64,000 nucleotides of DNA, from NCBI GenBank assembly GCA_035772735.1, contig JASDFA010000006.1:64496001-64560000 (forward strand), given 5' to 3'. Within the stretch, counting starts at the first letter, position 1; every line of letters begins with the position of its first letter. The notes under the pieces are model-generated. The model saw only the letters and a program-made list of their open reading frames with translations, did no database searches and was not told where the DNA came from. This document shows, piece by piece, positions 1 through 11,944 of this stretch. This stretch comes from Datura wrightii. Lineage: Eukaryota > Streptophyta > Magnoliopsida > Solanales > Solanaceae. Position numbers and translations under genes: made by a program.

Positions 1-1082
1 TGAAATATGAGATGAACTGACACCAACTCTGAAGGCAACTCTAGCTCATAAGCTACCTTACCCACTCGTCTCATAATTCGGTATGGGCCAATATAGCAGG
101 GGCTGCGTTTTCCTTTCTTTCCAAATCTCATTACTCCCTTCATGGGAGATACCTTCAGAAACACCCAATCATCAATCTCGAACTCAAGCTCCCTTCTCCT
201 CACATTCATATAAGACTTTTGGCGACTTTGAGCCATTTTCAACCTTTCCCTTATTAACTAAACTTTCTCCATAGCCTCATGGACTAAATCTGGACCCATT
301 AACGAAGCCTCACCGACTTCAAACCAACTAATGGGCGATCTAAACCTTCACCCGTAAAGAGCCTCGAATGGTGCCATCTTAATGCTGGAGTGATAGTTGT
401 TGTTGTAACCAAACTCAATAAGAGGCAAATGCTCGTCCCAACTACCCTTGAAGTCAATAACACAAACTCTCAACATGTCCTCAAGAGTCTGGATAGTCCA
501 CTCCACCTGACCATCTGTTTGCGGATGAAATGTCATGCTAAGCTTGACCTGGGTGCCAAGTCCCTTTTGAAAAGATCTCCAAAACTGAGAGGTGAACTAA
601 GTACCTCTATCTGATATAATGGAAAAGGGTACTCCATGTAATCTAACCAACTCTCGGATGTATAACTTAGCATAATCTTCTATTGAATCGGTGGTTTTGA
701 CCGGTAGGAAATGAGCATCCTTGGTCAACCTATCGACCACAACCCAAATGGAGTCATACTATCTACGAGTGTGGGGTAAACCTGTTATAAAGTCCATATT
801 AATTTCTTCCCACTTCAAGTAGGAATGCTGATATCTTGGAGTACACCCCCCCCCCGGTCTTTGATGCTCGACTTTCACTTGTTGGCAATTCAAGCACTTG
901 GCTACGAATTCTGCAATATCCCTCTTCATGTCATTCCACCAGTAAATTTCCCGCAAGGCATGGTACATTTTGGTGGCACCTGGATGAATAGAATATCTGG
1001 ATCCATGAGCCTCATCAACATCCGACTCCTCAAATCCCCCACATTCGGAACACATAAGTGGCCCTGGTACCAAGCACACCAT
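1..1082 (-). pseudogene. Tekay-1 integrase (degenerate)
   Basis: The integrase normally inserts retrotransposon cDNA into host DNA. On the minus strand the HHCC zinc finger comes first (around 1055-880, ending AKCLNCQQVK). The three acidic catalytic residues follow: D in INMDFITGLP (~800), D in IISDRGT (~610) and E in GQVEWTIQTLE (~505). The C-terminal GPY/F motif (YIGPYRI) is at about 85-105. At least two in-frame TAG stops interrupt it (759-761 and about 597-599), and a frameshift separates it from RNase H near 1030-1082. All three catalytic residues survive, so decay is recent to moderate. The window ends before any chromodomain could be seen. Confidence 0.9.
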
Positions 1083-3104
1083 CTCCCCCTTTGGAGAAGA
1101 CTTCTACCTTATGATTTTGGACAGCTTCTTTCAACTTTACCAATATTGGGTCTACATCTTGTTTAGCCTTCACCTCCGTTACCAAGGACGATTCTGACCG
1201 TTTTGAACTACTGGTCGAACCAACTAATCTAACTCCCAACCTTGCAAGTCGATATACCTCCTTTACCAACTCCTTCTTGTCTTCACTCATATGTGACACA
1301 CTTTCCATAGAAAGTCTACTAAAGGCATCTGCTACCACGTTGGCCTTACCCAGGTGGTAAAGGACACTCATGTTGTAGTCCTTAAGGACCTCCAACCACC
1401 TCCGTTGCTGAAGATTTAGTTCCTTCTGATTGAACACATATTGTAAACTCTTGTGGTCCGTGAATACATCTACATGAACCCCATATAAATAGTGTCTCCA
1501 TATCTTTAAAGCAAATACCACTGCAGCCAACTCAAGATCATGAGTTGGGTAATTTTTCTCATGAATCCTTAGCTGTCTGGAAGCATATTCTATGACTTTC
1601 CCATGCTGCATCAATACACATCCCAGTCCGACCCTCGAAGCATCACAATATACAACGAAGCCATCGGTACCTTCCGATAAAGTCAACACCGGTGTTGAAG
1701 TGAGTCTAGCCTTCAATTCCTGGAAGCTCTTCTTCACAAGCCTCCGACCATTGAAACTTAACCTTTTCCTGAGTCAATCTAGTCAGTGGGTCTGCAACGG
1801 ATGAGAAACGTTCCATGAAACTATGATAATAACCCGCTAAGCCCAAAAAGCTCCTGATCTCCGAAGGGTTTACAAGTCTGGGACAGTTCTTTATCGCCTC
1901 TGTTTTCTGGGAATCCACCCTTATACGTTCGCCTAACACTACATGTTCCAAGAATGCAACTGAATTCAGCTAGAACTTGCATTTGCTGAACTTGGCATAT
2001 AGCTGGCTATCCTTGAGGGTCTAGAGTACTACCCTCAGGTGTGCGGCATGCTCCTCCTCGCTCCTGGAGTATATTAATATGTCGTCAATGAACACGATCA
2101 CGAACATATCCATATATGCCTAAAATACCCTGTTCATTAGATCCATAAAAGCTGAGGGGCGTTGGTTAGTACAAAAGAAATAACAACTAATTCATAATGG
2201 CCATGCCGGGTTCTAAAAGCAGTCTTTGGGATGTCACTCTCCCGAACCCTGAGCTAGTGATACCCGAACCTGAGATCTATCTTTGAGAAATATTTGGCAC
2301 CCTGAAGCTGATCGAATAGGTCATCAATATTGGGTAAGGGGTATCTATTCTTGATGGTGACCTTGTTCAACTGCCTATAGTCAATACACATCCGAAGAAA
2401 ACCGTCTTTCTTCTGGACGAACAACACCAGTGCACCCCATGGGTACTTACTCGGTCTAATCAAACCCTTACCCAGCAAATCCTTCAACTACTCCTTTAAC
2501 TCTTTTAGCTCGGCTGGGGCCATTCGGTAGGGAGGAATTGATATAGGTTGCATGTCGGGTAAAAGATCAATATCAAAATCAATCTCCCTCTTGGGAGGAA
2601 AACCTAGTAGGTCATCTGGAAATACCTCGGGATATTCACATACCACAGGGACTGATTGAATGGTCGGGCTCTCGGACATGACATCCTTAACCCTAACCAA
2701 ATGGTAAATACAACCCTTGGAAATCATTTTCCTAGCCTTGAGATAGGAGATAAAGTGACCTACAGGTACTGTTGAACCACCCCTCTATTCCAAGATCGTT
2801 TCACTTGGAAATCGAAACTCCACCGCTCGAGTTCTACAGTTAACAGAAGCATAACATGCAAACAACCAATCCATGCCCAAGATGACGTCAAAATTAGTCA
2901 TAGCCAATTCTACTAAATCTATAGAGGTAACCTTATGCAATACTGTAATGGGGCAACCTCTATATACCCGCCTTGCTACGACTGAATCACCAACCGTACC
3001 GAAAATGGTTTTGAAAAAATTTCAGGACTGACTCCAAAGTGACTAGCAATGTAAGGTGTCACAAAATAAAGTGTAGCTCCTGGATCTAACAAAGCATAAA
3101 CATT
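1030..3104 (-). pseudogene. Tekay-1 protease, reverse transcriptase and RNase H (degenerate)
   Basis: On the minus strand an aspartic protease comes first (LLDPGAT at ~3076-3090, DPGAT being a common Tekay variant of DSGA, followed by FDVILGMDWL near 2890). The linker with VPVVCEYPEVFPDDL is at ~2620. Reverse transcriptase has RMCIDYRQLNKVT (~2400-2350) and the catalytic box FIDDILIYS (~2077-2105). RNase H has DASRVGLGCVL and FTDHKSLQYVF (~1640-1440) and ends VADAFSRLS. Frames change near 1706-1737, and in-frame stops lie at least near 2485 and just upstream of the FIDD box (~2120). It copies element RNA into DNA in intact relatives. Here it cannot make a full protein. Confidence 0.92.
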
Positions 3105-3185
3105 AATATGAAAGACTTGCAACATACCTGTAACCACATCGGGAGAAGTCTCTTGCTCCTGCTATGAGCCAAGTGCATAAAACCA

Positions 3186-4368
3186 GTTTTGGCGCTGGCC
3201 GCCAGCTGAACCAGTCGAAGCACCCTGTTAAGCCTGATGTGCCACTGGAACTGCTGAAATAGTTGCTGAAGTGCGGGCTCTACCACCCCCTGACGTAGCT
3301 GCGGGGCAATCCCTGAGCCTGTGTCCGGGTTTGCCACACCCAAAACAAGCGTCTGAGCCCACCAAACATTTCCCTGGGTGATTCTTGCTAAAATTAGCAC
3401 AAGATGGGAAAGTTCACTCTGTGCACATGCTACTCTGACCCCTCAAACCTGAGGCCTTTCCCTCTAATTGTCTCAAGGCCTGGATGGGGTGTTGGCTGAA
3501 GATGGTGCTGGTGTAATGGACCTGTGCTGGGACTGCTGGTGAGGCCCACCCCCTGGCCTCGGCTGGGAGAACCTATGGCTATTAGTTCTATCCCTTTTGT
3601 CCTTTATCTGCCTCATATGAGCTACCTCCATCTGCTGGGCATAGAGGATTATCCATGGGTAGTCCATATCTTGATGAAGCATGGCTGTTCTGCAGTCCTT
3701 GTCTAGATACTCGGCTACTCCCTACACGAATCTGCCTACCTGTGTCCTCTATTCCATCACTAACTCCGGGGCATACTTTGACATTCGAGTGAACTCAAGT
3801 GAATATTCTAGCACCGTCATCTTTCCCTGTTTGAGGTTAACAAACTCGACTGCTTCAATTACCTCATCTCCCAAGGGAAGAACCTGCTGAGAAAGGCCAT
3901 GTGGAACTCATCCCAGCTGATAGGGCCCGCTCCCGCTACCTTGTTGTCCTTCCATTGCTTGAACCAAATATAAGAGACCTCCTTCAGCTGATAAGAGTCC
4001 AAGTCAATGCACTCTTCATTCGTCACCCCCATCACTTGAGTGACCTTCAAGATCCTTTCAGTGAACTCATGTGGGTCCTGGTTCACCTTTTCCCCTGTGA
4101 ACTCCGGAGGATTCATCCCTAAAAAGTCCCTGATCCAGGCTGCCGCTGCATTTCCATTCTGTGGAACATGCGCAATAGCATGCTGGTTGACCTAAGCATT
4201 CAAGGCTTGCGCCAACATTTGAATAGCCACCCGAAACTCGGCCTGGGCAGCTGGCTCTGGTGCCTGGGGCTCCTGAATAGGTGGGGCTTGTTGACGCCCA
4301 TTATCATGGCCACCCTCATGGCCTTCATCATTTCTGTTCCTCCTTTCGTTTATCCTTCTGGGAGCCAT
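3186..4368 (-). pseudogene. Tekay-1 gag (degenerate)
   Basis: Gag forms the particle that packages element RNA. The likely start is the ATG at 4368-4366 (protein begins MAPRRINERR, basic and glycine/glutamine-rich). The retrotransposon-gag core follows (PPEFTGEKVNQDPHEF ... VSYIWFKQWKD ... FLSRFFPWEMR, ~4110-3865). The CCHC zinc knuckle CFGCGKPGHRLRDC is at 3306-3347. An in-frame TAG at 4192-4194 replaces what is likely a glutamine codon. A frameshift lies near 3865, and two further TAG codons occur near 3750 and 3720. The start was chosen because it lies about 200 bases after the primer-binding site and opens the basic gag N-terminus. Confidence 0.85.
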
Positions 4369-4564
4369 CATTTTCTGCAATCGCGAATAGCACGAATTAG
4401 AAGGATGGAGAGATTTTGACCGCATGACATAGATCATGAAAGAAGGGAACATTTCCTAAAATGTTTAGTAGCCTCTTCATCATAGGTGTGGCGCGCTTCA
4501 CACACATGAAAAGAACTCTACCTAACACGGCTTTCAGACTCCCTAGGATACATCTGGACCTATT

Positions 4565-4576
4565 GCTCTGATACCA
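4565..4576 (-). other. Primer-binding site, initiator tRNA-Met type (Tekay-1)
   Basis: The minus strand reads TGGTATCAGAGC, the complement of the 3' end of plant initiator tRNA-Met, where minus-strand cDNA synthesis starts in Tekay elements. It lies 4 bases inside the LTR end at 4581. This fixes both the LTR boundary and the strand of the element. Confidence 0.93.
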
Positions 4577-4580
4577 AGTT

Positions 4581-7500
4581 TGTCACGACCCAAGAGTACA
4601 CCCGGATCATAGACACGGGACAAGGAGCCTCAAGAGACCCCAAGTCAACCCATGGCATGAGAATATAACTAATTCCTTCACATAAGGCAGAAAGCTTATT
4701 TTAATAATCATGAACTAACTAAAAATCATAACATGAAATATAAGAAACAACATTACATGATCCAAATATAAATGGCTAAATACTACAAATAGGTCAAAAA
4801 GCCTCTAATCATAACAGACGAGTAGAAGGCACAAAACCCCAACTAACCCCAACATTTCTGAAAACAAAAAGATAGACATGATCCAAACATGAAGCCCTCA
4901 AATCATGAGGACTCACCATTGAAAGCTGAAAGCGGAACTGAGAGCAAGCTAGGAGCGATGCTAAACCTGTGAACCAAATCCTAAAAATATGTGGGTCAGT
5001 ACTTGGAAGGTACTGAGTATGTAAGGTATGCAAAACAATACTTAAAAACATAAAAGTTATAGGAGTGGGGACATCATGATCATAAGACTGAAATCATAAG
5101 TATATTGTAAGGCTCAAGATTTCCAAAATATTCATAAACTTTCCATAGTCGTAACATGTGAGAAAAACATTTCATAAAACATAACTTGAGCCAAAAGAAT
5201 ATAATGGTACATGCATTAAAACCTGATAGAGCTCAAACTCACACTTCTTAACAAAGTATGAAGCGGACGTTATCAATAAAGGTCGATCCCACAGAGAATA
5301 CGGAAGGATGTAGAAAAATACTAGTGCTTAAGCTTTTTAGTTAATTACTTCCTAAGAGGGGGGTTTGTAAAAGTAATAAATATCAAAATTTGAGAAATTG
5401 ATTGTTGTATCCAAATTAATGCAACTAACTAGGGTAAGTGTTCCTCGTGACTTCATAACCACAAGGCGTTTTATACTAGTGATCTATTCCGGTGCTTAAC
5501 ATAAAATATCGATAATTTAGGTTCACCTAAATGGTTGGTCCCCTATCTAGATGATTTTCGCCACGCAACTTGATCCGTCTATTGGTGTACTTTAATTGAC
5601 CCTTATCCTTAATATCGGATTAGCTATTCCCCGACAAGGTCAAGCTATTAGATAAGGGTTGATAGCCTCAAATCTCTATTGTTAATCCCTTTTTTCATTC
5701 ACTACCTCCTTTGTCCAGTAAGTAAGAATAAGGCAAGTTCTAATGTTTACAACTGTTAAAAATCAATTAAAACGAAGGAAGAAACAATACATGCATAAAC
5801 TCCATTCAAGAATCACTAAGTATTTTACCTATATGTGTTAATTTGTCATGGTTCCCACAACCCTAGTTGTGGTGGTTTTAGCCTATCATGTTTATAAGTA
5901 AATCAATAGAATTCATAAATAAAAGCAAAAATTAATACTTACAACGATGATAGGAAGAACTCACTTGATTAATGCAACAATAAATAAGAAAAATTCAACA
6001 ATCGCCTCGAAGTTCCAAATGTAAGACACCAAACTTGTATCTAAAAAACTTGATACTTAAAACTCTAATCCTACTTGAAGATTTTTTATCTTGAAACTTC
6101 TACTCGTGAAAACATAAAAACAACATACCTATTACATGAAAATAAAGGGGTATTTATAGTAGTAGATTGATGCTTTTCCTTTTCCTTGATGAATTTGACT
6201 TGGGATTTGAATTTCCTTTCCTAGTTGAAGTGGGAAATCCATTTTTGGGCCATTTGGAGCCTTGCCGCGTTGCACCTTCTTTTGTTCCTTCATGGATTTA
6301 ATTTGGGGTTTTTAGCTCCTTTTCCTAATTAAAAATGAACTCCAAGTCGTCAGTGGTCACGGGCTAAGTAACGACTCGTGAGGGCCTCAAATGAATCGTG
6401 ACCAGTCAAGAACAGTCATCCTTAGCATTAGGCCTAGTCGTGGCAACGGGTCACCTAACGACTTGTTAGGACTGGGCACGATTCATTATGTACCTCGTGG
6501 CCATGGATCATCACATCCTCCAGTGTACTTGATGGATGCTCACAGTGTCTGACGATGAGTCGTCACTTCACACGACGACTCGTTATGTCACTCGTTACCT
6601 TCACTGGACATTTCTTCAGATTTTCTCCTCCCAGTCCTCACTTTATTCTATTTTGCATCAAATACACCAAAATCCATCGCTTTTAGACCTAAAAACATTT
6701 AATCATGTGTGTTAGCCATTTTCACAAATATATAACATTAACACATGAAAACACACATAATTTGTTTTCAAAACATAGCAAAGTGCGGGCGAAAATACAT
6801 CTATGAAGTGTGTGAGTACGCCCTTCATCAAAAATATGAGGAAAAATGGGAGATTTCTACAACCGACATACCCCATATGAGCACAGATGGAGCACGACCT
6901 CTAAACCTAGTCAGGAGGTCATCCATACCTTGCCAAGGGTATGAACCAAGAAAGGTGTGATGGCCCTATAGGGCATCGGGGACAGTCACTGAGGAGCTCC
7001 CAAGCATAACCTGTGGTGGCAGGTAGTTTTGACATTCGGGGCATAACCTAGGCCCTTTACCTACTCGGTGTTAGGTATTACTCCCAAAACATGCAACGTG
7101 CTCATAGAAATTCATACATGACATGCATGGCCAGTTAAATCATGAGAATCATAACATGCTTGAAAATTTGTAATACTAGCCATGGAATTGGGCCCGTGAA
7201 TCGGCCAAAAATCATAGTTCATAAATCATAAGTGACATGGGGGAATTGCTCATATTTTCAATCATACATGAAATTGTTAAATTTATAGGAAACATGATCA
7301 TAATAACATTATCAGTTGAAGCCTTGAAGACATGCTTAAAATTTAAGGGAAATTTGTATTATGCTTGCGGAATCATCATGACCATGAACTTTACTAAAAA
7401 TTTCTCATAAATGGGCATTTATACTTTTAGAGGTTAGATCATGAAATATTGAATACACAAGTGAAATTATCCCAAATAATTCGAAACTCATAAGTTAGGC

Positions 7501-8323
7501 ATACTACAACAAGCTCATTTCAAATTTTAAGGAATCATGCAATTTGATAAAGACCCATAAAGTTTTGGTAACTTCAAACATAGAATTAGGGAGAAATTGG
7601 GCATGGGTAGGGATTAAACTACCCATTCAAAACCCACATACCTAGAATTACGTGATTCTTAACTCCCTTGAAAAACCCTAGGTGGAAACTTGAAGAATTG
7701 AAGAAGAACCCTTGAATCTCCTTCTACTCCCTTCTCTAGTTCTTGAAAATGCCAAATGAGACATAGCATGAGTTTTTCCTCCTTAAAAGATCATGTACCG
7801 ACCTCAAAACGACGTGGTTTAGGGTCCAAAAGCATAGAAAAGTCAAATTTACCCTTAATGAAATTTTCCTGAAAAATAGATCTGGCCCCGACCACGAGTC
7901 GTAACACGAAGTCACGAGTCATGGTCACTTCACCACTTTTCAATCTTCTAGATCTGGCCATGACTCGTAGTACGATCCTACGGGTCATATATCAATCGTG
8001 GTACAATCCAGCCATTCCAAACATGACTTAACCACGAATCCTCACCACGATTCATTGCTACATCCTACGAGTCGTACCATGACCAATGACAACTCACTCT
8101 GGCACCGCTGAGAATTTCACCAGGAGTCGTACCTATGCATCACGATTCATAGGACCTCCCACGATATGACCTCAAGCTCCCGAATTCATCACAACTAGAG
8201 TCACGAGTCGTAGGTCCTTACCACGATTCGTACCTCAAGTCGTACTGGTGCAGAATTCCAAGTTTTCTGCAGTTTTCAACTTCAACTCCTGGGTCTATTC
8301 TTAGGCCTTTTAGGGGTATTACA
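4581..8323 (-). repeat. Tekay-1 5' LTR (split by a nested solo LTR)
   Basis: The LTR has TG...CA ends: on the minus strand it begins TGTAATACCCC at 8323 and ends GGGTCGTGACA at 4581. It spans 3743 bp, or about 2.14 kb after removing the nested solo LTR at 5224-6830. On the plus strand 7880-8250 holds about a dozen copies of the word CACGA(G/T)TCGTA and variants, within the first 450 bp of the LTR (U3). This LTR would carry the promoter and polyadenylation signals. Its 3' partner lies off the left edge and was not compared. Confidence 0.88.
5224..6830 (-). repeat. Athila-type solo LTR nested in the Tekay-1 LTR
   Basis: The sequence has TGAT...ATCA ends and aligns along its length with the Athila-A LTR at 16466-18153. 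Shared stretches include the block from about 5450 to 5700 (CTTCATAACCACAAGGCGTTTTA-like against 16720-16980) and a GACTCGT-word cluster (6345-6610 against 17460-17985). No primer-binding site, coding sequence or second LTR accompanies it, so it is a solo LTR left by recombination. The 5 bases on each side (AAACC and AAAAT) do not match, so the target duplication is mutated or the ends are off by a base or two. It interrupts Tekay-1 and is the youngest layer of the nest. Confidence 0.78.
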
Positions 8324-10259
8324 CTTCACTCACGTAAGGGCCAATAAGTGCCAGAGGCGACATCTACTACTTGGTCCTTTCATTTTTTCACCACCACCCT
8401 GGAGCATAAGAGGAAACTAGAGAAGAAATTAGGGGTGAGATTCATATCCTCAAAGTGGAGGGAAAAGTGGTGAACTTGATGCATTGTGCCGCGACTTAAA
8501 ATAAGGCGCTGCTTGGAAGACAACCCAAGAGTATCACAGGTAAAGTTTCTTTTCAGTTTGTTTGAAATTTTGGTTATTTTTCACTTGTTGTTGTTTGTTT
8601 TGGTTTTTAAGAACAAATTCAGGGGAAGTCTGAGTACCCATGAAAGTGAAAGCAAAGGAGCATGACAAAAAGATGAGTATGGGGTCGGTGACCCACGTGT
8701 TCAAAAATGGAGTAAAACATGTTGTTAGCTAGGGCTAGAGGCCTCAGGAAGTATCTCTCACCTTTGTTTTAATTGTAATTGATACTTTGGGTACATAGCA
8801 TTTTTAAGTGTGTGGTGCGAGAAATTTCAGAATTTTGTTCTAAGTTATTTCGGGTGAATGTGGTGCTGAATATAATGTTTCTGTTGAAAAAATTTGAATT
8901 GGGCATAGTTCACCCACCCTTTGGTTTTTCTTTTTGGTTCTTCTCCGAAGGGGGTCACTTTGAACCGAGAAATAAAAATTTTCATTGTTTGTACATAACT
9001 TTTTAGTCATAGTTAGGGACTTTTCCCGGTGATGGATGGATGATGACCGTCTTGAGGGAAAATTAGTCAATAGGTGTTGTGTTTGAACCCTGAGCTGATT
9101 GATAGTTTGATGTTCTTGTTATGATTTGTACATGATTGTAAGATGCAAATGGTTTTAATTGAGAAGCATGTTAACTAGTTGTATAACTTTGGTTGAGACA
9201 CCTAGGTTCTTGAATGTGACTCTATGTGCTTAAAGCTTAATTTTGAATTTTTGTGGTTAGCTGAGTTAAGAGTCTACTTAATCTGTCTTGAATTGAGCAT
9301 GTGTTGTGAGTGTAAGGTTTTTGAATATCCCATGCTATTTTGTAGTGTCTAGAACTTTCCTGGTGTGTATACCAAACAAAATGAGGGATGTCAATTGTAG
9401 GAGATGATTTAGGCATTTCTTTGAATGAGTCTAGTTTTTATTCCTCGCTTTACCTACCTTGAATGTCTGATTCTAGTTAGCCCCATTGAGCCTTAAGCCT
9501 ATTCTTTGATAGCTGCAACATAAGCTTTATCCTTTTATTTCAATAGCCTTGAAGTTGATCCAAAACTCCTCAGCGCTTAAGTGAAAAATCCAAAAGAGTA
9601 AAGGAGTGAGAATCGTGAAAAAGAAGGAAAAACAATGGTTGTGGGAGTTGATGAAAAGATTAGAGGTGCAATTATTTGAAAATGCATGAGTATTGGTAGG
9701 GAGTAAGAGAACAAAAGAATGAAAAAGTTGCTTAAGTACTCCTTACTAATAAGCTAAGTATGCTTAAAGAAATGGGAAAACAAAAGAGGAAATTTATGAG
9801 TGAAAAGAATAAAGGTGAAGTAAGAGAAGAGATGTCCATACTGAAAGTGTGATGTATTAAAAGCGCTTGGGGAAAATAGCCACTATTACTAGCCAGAATA
9901 GTATCTACCCATCCATTAGCTTACATTACAACCTGATAAGTCCTACTTGATCTTACTTCCAAACATTCCTAAATTAGCGGAGTAATACACTAAAGGCAAG
10001 CTTATGGGTCAATACATGATGCATATGAATTCTTTGTGAGAATGAGCCAAATTCTTATTCATATACCCGTACATGTTATAATTGGAAGACTTGCGAGTGA
10101 AAAATGGGTATCTCTCTTGTTGTGAGGGCATATGTTTGAGGAAAGATAGAATTCATGTTGGACTTCTAGATTGGATAATGTGCATGAGTTTGCTATGGTT
10201 GTAGATTCGATTCTTGAGGCTAGGAGGTCTTAACTTGGTTGTATTGGATTTGAATTGTG

Positions 10260-10307
<48 letters not shown>

Positions 10308-10454
10308 CATGCTTTATTTCAACTTGCCAACTAAATCAGTCATTATAGCCTTAATTTGAGTCGTCTTGCGTCAATTGGTAATTTGTGAGTCTTCCTTGTG
10401 CATGAGATTTAAAGAATTTGTTAGAGGACAAACAAGGCTTTAAGTGTGGGGTAG
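8324..10454 (+). other. Athila-B 3' spacer between pol and LTR
   Basis: No convincing coding region is present. A short open stretch (8375-8473) encodes a lysine-rich tail (LEHKRKLEKKLGVRF...) that could be the end of the element's last protein, but I do not recognise it. The rest looks like the long spacer typical of Athila/Tat elements. It contains a TA microsatellite (10261-10306) and ends at the purine-rich tract before the LTR. A 75-residue frame at 8779-9006 has no recognisable similarity and I treat it as chance. Confidence 0.55.
10261..10306. repeat. (TA)23 microsatellite
   Basis: An uninterrupted TA dinucleotide run lies in the Athila-B spacer. It is likely length-polymorphic. Confidence 0.97.
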
Positions 10455-11944
10455 TGATCTTGGGCATATTTACATGCCCAAATACTATTTTATACTAATG
10501 TTTTACCCATGTTGTACCTTAATTTAAGAATAATCTCATGTATTTTGTGTAATTTGTGGCCATGGACTAACAAATATGATTAGATCTCTTTGTAGGTTGA
10601 AATTTCCAATGTATGGAGCTCAATGTGAAGATAATAGCCCTAATCTTGAAGATAAATGTTAAGAGATGGATTATGGATGATGAGACAAGCTGAAAAGGAC
10701 ATTTCGAGTCAACTCGTGCCATGGAGAAGCATTGGGGCATTCAACAACGTGCTATGGAGCAAAGAATTAATTTATATGAGCAGGGGCTGCCAAACAGTGA
10801 GTATCTGCAATAGCAGAGTGTCATGGAGGCAAATCTCCGCGATAGCCAGCATGTCACGGAGGCAAATCTCCGCAATAGCCAGTGTGACATGGAGTTGTCT
10901 CACCACAAGCCAAATTTTGCATTTTTTCAACTTATTATAAATTGAACCCTTAGCTTCTAATTTCATTATCATGAAATATTTTGAGAACAACGGAAAGGAG
11001 CGAAGGGAGAAAGGAAGAACTCTACCTAGGGTTCACTAATTTTCATTCTCTTTTAACTACTTTTGTAAGTACACTACTTTAATTATGTTTTTGAATATTT
11101 GTACGAACATGAGTGGCTAAAACCCTTCCTCTAGGATTGAGGCCACATGATATGAAAGTAATTGCATGAATTCTTCTTTGGTTCGAGTTGTTAGTTATTA
11201 TTTTGTCTTACATTCTTCCTTATTGTTGTTTTTATGCTTGATCACCATGAAAACAAACTCGTTAAGCTTAGGTAAAAGCTCAAAAGAGTAACCCTAGGCT
11301 AGAAACAAGAATGTAGGGAGCAAGTTCTTATCTTTACGAAATGATTCGCGGTTAGGATAGAAATTATACCTAATTTGCCTTGCTTGGTTAGTAAAACGGG
11401 ATGATAGCTAAACACCGACTTAGAATTGTCACATCACCGCTCATAGAAGTAGTTGTGAAGTTAAGTTAGGTTAAATGATTAGAGGTACTAAAGTCCATAA
11501 TCAAGGGCACAAACCCCATAAACCACATCCACGTAGTTAAATTTCTCACCAATGAGGACGTCACATCCCCGCTCAACAATGTAGGTGTGAGACTAGTTTG
11601 TCGTGTTTAGAGGCTCGAAAGACCATGAACATTGCATTTTAACTATGTAAGATAACAATTGAAGTTTTCATACATGAACCATTATGAATTTTAGCATTGC
11701 ATGATTATCAGGCCTTAACACTAGTTGCTTCTTGTATTGTTTCTAGATTGTTTTGTGGTCACCTCTAGATTTAATTAGAATTTTCTGAAATTTCTACAAT
11801 CAGCACTTGTGAAGGTTAAATTAGCACTTGAACTTGATAATTCATTGAATTAGTCCAGTCCCTGTGGGTTCTACATCCGGGTATTAAAAAAGGCCTTTGT
11901 ATTACTTGTACGACTGCATATGCTTGCGCGTGCGCTGGGGCGCA
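10455..11944 (+). repeat. Athila-B 3' LTR
   Basis: The LTR begins TGATCTTGGG right after the purine-rich tract. It ends near 11944 after the characteristic Athila/Tat 3' stretch: CAGTCCCTGTGGGTT ... CATCCGGG ... ATTACTTGTACGACTGC ... TTGCGCGTGCGC (about 11857-11935). Within it, two 33-bp tandem units lie at 10821-10886. The right end falls inside Athila-A RNase H/integrase linker sequence. That join explains why the minus-strand reading frame there continues briefly into LTR-antisense residues. The exact last base is uncertain by a few bases. Confidence 0.75.
10821..10886 (+). repeat. Two 33-bp tandem units in the Athila-B LTR
   Basis: Units 10821-10853 and 10854-10886 differ at only a few positions. 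Each contains GGAGGCAAATCTCCGC, where GGAG and CTCC form an inverted repeat. A partial third unit follows (ACATGGAG). The position, about 370 bp into the LTR, matches the zone where other LTRs in the window carry repeated palindromic words. The 94-codon frame across it (10656-10940) is probably not a gene. Confidence 0.85.

Larger units (their letters stand above)
1..8323 (-). mobile_element. Tekay/Del-type Ty3-gypsy chromovirus (Tekay-1), 5' part, runs off left edge
   Basis: On the minus strand the order is 5' LTR (8323 to 4581), tRNA-iMet primer-binding site (4576 to 4565), gag, protease, reverse transcriptase, RNase H and integrase, cut by the window edge after the integrase GPY/F motif. 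The LTR begins TGTAATACCCC and ends GGGTCGTGACA, as in Solanaceae Tekay elements. The polyprotein has many stops and frameshifts, so it is inactive. The 5 bases next to the right end are CTTCA (8324-8328), the expected target duplication. The flanking DNA on the right is the 3' region of a plus-strand Athila-like element, so Tekay-1 inserted into it. The chromodomain and 3' LTR would lie outside the window. Confidence 0.93.
8324..11944 (+). mobile_element. Athila/Tat-like element (Athila-B), 3' part only
   Basis: This is the plus-strand 3' end of a second Athila/Tat-like element: a ~2.1-kb noncoding spacer, a purine-rich tract (AAGTGTGGGGTAG, 10442-10454) and a 3' LTR (10455-11944). Its 5' part is missing because Tekay-1 inserted at 8323/8324. 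At 8460-8545 it carries the tail seen downstream of Athila/Tat pol genes, a GCGACTTAA...GGCGCTGCTTGGAAG stretch followed by CAACCCA. Its right end abuts RNase H coding sequence of Athila-A, so it inserted there. Its LTR does not visibly align with the Athila-A LTR, so it belongs to a different family. Confidence 0.75.

Noticed and set aside
8779..9006. 75-codon plus-strand frame in the Athila-B spacer, considered as an env-like remnant
   Set aside because: There is no membrane-spanning pattern or similarity that I recognise; short frames of this size are expected in 2 kb of noncoding DNA.
10656..10940. 94-codon plus-strand frame with MSRRQISAIAS-type repeats
   Set aside because: It spans the 33-bp tandem units of an LTR, and the apparent protein repeat is the DNA repeat.
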